Shown here: piece by piece, positions 63,701 through 64,000 of the stretch
Position numbering within the stretch: position 1 is the first letter of the stretch
Layout: each line of letters begins with the position of its first letter
Assembly: GCF_000214175.1 (NCBI RefSeq)
Contig: NC_015564.1
Location: 2,108,001-2,172,000, forward strand
DNA length: 64,000 bases
Reading direction: 5' to 3'
From: Hoyosella subflava DQS3-9A1
Lineage (GTDB): Bacteria > Actinomycetota > Actinomycetes > Mycobacteriales > Mycobacteriaceae
Notes under the pieces: generated by a model
What the model saw: the letters and a program-made list of their open reading frames with translations, nothing else
The model's database searches: none
What the model was told of the DNA's origin: nothing
Made by a program: the position numbers and the translations under genes

Positions 63701-64000
63701 GAAGGAAAGCGGATCACGTTCGCAGACACTCAATCCCGGCCAGTGCCAGTTATCACTTCCCCGGAGTGGTCGGGTTCGGAGTCAGGCGGGCGGCGGTACT
63801 CGCCATTCACCATCAACACTGAGCGGCTCAAGCCGTGGCACACTCTGACCGGCCGTCAGCACTTCTACCTCGACCACGAGTGGATGGCTGAACTGGGGGA
63901 GCAGCTGCCCATCTTCCGCCCCCCGCTGGACATGACCGCGCTGTTCAGCGAGCCACGCGTCGGGGATGTCGGGAACCAGGAAGGCACCGCAGGCATCACC
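60743..64000 (+). CDS. narG: Respiratory nitrate reductase alpha subunit, partial (C-terminus outside window)
   Basis: NarG is the molybdenum (bis-MGD) subunit of the membrane-bound NarGHI, reducing nitrate to nitrite with quinol electrons at the cytosolic face. From the GTG at 60743, 1086 codons run to the edge; the full protein is about 1230. The FS0 cluster ligands H66, C70, C74 and C109 lie in HGVNCTGSC and RGCPRG, and the Mo ligand is D235 in FYDWYADLP. Later blocks are MGAGTNHWFHSD and WRSNLLGSSAKGNEYF. GAGAGGACAG precedes the start. narHJI should follow outside the window. Confidence 0.97.
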   Translation, partial: MTDLADQRASSTGSPDVAESLLRLGRHFQRGDASDDLRAIHKSGGRQADAFYRDRMSYDKVVRSTHGVNCTGSCSWKIYVKDGIITWEAQQTDYPSIGPDKPEYEPRGCPRGASFSWYTYSPARVRYPYVRGTLLELYRAAKERLKDPVLAWADVVEDPEQSRRYKSARGKGGFVRAEWWEAAEMIAAAHVHTIKKYGPDRVAGFSPIPAMSMVSHAIGARFISMLGGTMLSFYDWYADLPEASPQVFGDQTDVPESADWFDAGYLIMWGSNVPVTRTPDAHYMTEARYRGQKVIVVSPDYADNTKFADEWLPARPGTDGALAMSMGHVILKEFFVDKTTPRFLDYVRKYTDLPYLVTLEDDTTGQSFVPGKFLTAADLGSNSEGAEFKTVLLNSETGEAVVPGGSLGHRFTASGKGKWNLDLGDVIPALTLHGSAETAKVRLPRFDTTTPEVLTRGVPVRTVAGKRVTTVYDLMLAQYGVHRDGLPGSWPKGFDDPSQPYTPAWQEGITGVKAASAIKVAREFADNADRSGGRSMILMGAGTNHWFHSDQIYRSFLALTLLTGCQGVNGGGWAHYVGQEKCRPLTGWGTLAFGLDWARPPRQMQGTIFWYLATDQWRYDPFTSEVVASPLAKGAFRGRTAADNIALATRLGWMPSYPTFNRNPLDLADEAERLGKDPVSHVVDGLKSGHLQFACEDPDAPENFPRVLTVWRSNLLGSSAKGNEYFLKHLLGADTNLRTTDAEGIRPEDVKWRDEAPAGKLDLLLSLDFRMTSTTLFSDIVLPAATWYEKHDLSSTDMHPFVHAFSPAISPPWESKTDFEAFHRIARGFGWLAEKHLGVRKDVVATPLMHDTADATAQPGGKVRDWKKGECEPIPGKTMPKLTVVERDYPALADKMSALGPLVEQIGLTVKGVTTYPAEEVEYLKEMNGVIPTGPAAGRPSLKKDTHAAEAVLALSGTTNGRLATEGFLSLETRTGTKLADLAAEHEGKRITFADTQSRPVPVITSPEWSGSESGGRRYSPFTINTERLKPWHTLTGRQHFYLDHEWMAELGEQLPIFRPPLDMTALFSEPRVGDVGNQEGTAGIT

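Noticed and set aside
1-64000. CRISPR arrays, insertion sequences, tRNA or rRNA
   Set aside because: No regularly spaced repeats, transposase genes or cloverleaf/rRNA-like sequences were noticed in the gaps by eye.

Overview
The window is GC-rich DNA from a mycolic-acid actinomycete (Mycobacteriales/Corynebacteriales). The evidence is an antigen-85-type mycolyltransferase, RbpA, a separate Lnt and Ppm1 pair, a PPOX-fold (F420-type) small protein, a urease operon without ureE, and many GTG starts. Gene order around cobN/PPOX and fxsA/ppm1/rbpA resembles the Mycobacterium tuberculosis Rv2037-Rv2066 region. A Hoyosella- or Rhodococcus-like genus is plausible, but the genus is a guess. I see no phage, insertion sequence, CRISPR array, rRNA or tRNA. 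The last gene (narG) and the first (cobH) are cut by the window edges.

Layout. 1-13.1 kb: a cobalamin locus (cobH, cobG, and divergent cobN) split by two insertions. A copper module (csoR-copA-copZ and a divergent DUF305 lipoprotein) lies between cobH and cobG. An acyl-CoA synthetase, MHS transporter and GAF-LuxR regulator lie between cobG and cobN. 13-27.7 kb: mostly housekeeping genes (AroE-like, orphan sugar ABC ATPase, PPOX protein, alpha/beta hydrolase, TldD/TldE pair, NarL-type two-component system, FxsA, YtcJ-like amidohydrolase, Lnt, Ppm1, RbpA, zinc-ribbon protein). 27.6-38.5 kb: a metallo-beta-lactamase-fold hydrolase, a membrane-anchored phosphatase-fold protein, an aminohydrolase, an SRPBCC protein, an unusual alpha/beta hydrolase, and a run of patatin, M48 protease and LemA.

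38.7-54.5 kb: nitrogen and osmotic functions. Complete ureABCFGD is followed by ectoine hydroxylase ectD without ectABC, an OpuC/ProU-type osmoprotectant ABC transporter, and an Ehu-type ectoine/hydroxyectoine ABC transporter. Between the two transporters are a secretory lipase, a YdcF-like protein and a mycolyltransferase. Together these suggest that imported ectoine is converted to hydroxyectoine. 54.7-64 kb: a DHA2 drug exporter, an SH3-like lipoprotein, a large Ser/Thr kinase whose outer part is two six-bladed Kelch propellers, and the start of the respiratory nitrate reductase gene narG.

The most unusual items are: the twin-propeller Kelch kinase, with a Shine-Dalgarno sequence inside a hairpin; a palindrome CGCATT-N4-AATGCG shared by the promoter regions of that kinase and ectD; the copper module inside the cob locus; the patatin/M48/LemA run, whose patatin carries a multi-spanning membrane insert; and an alpha/beta hydrolase lacking its expected catalytic histidine.
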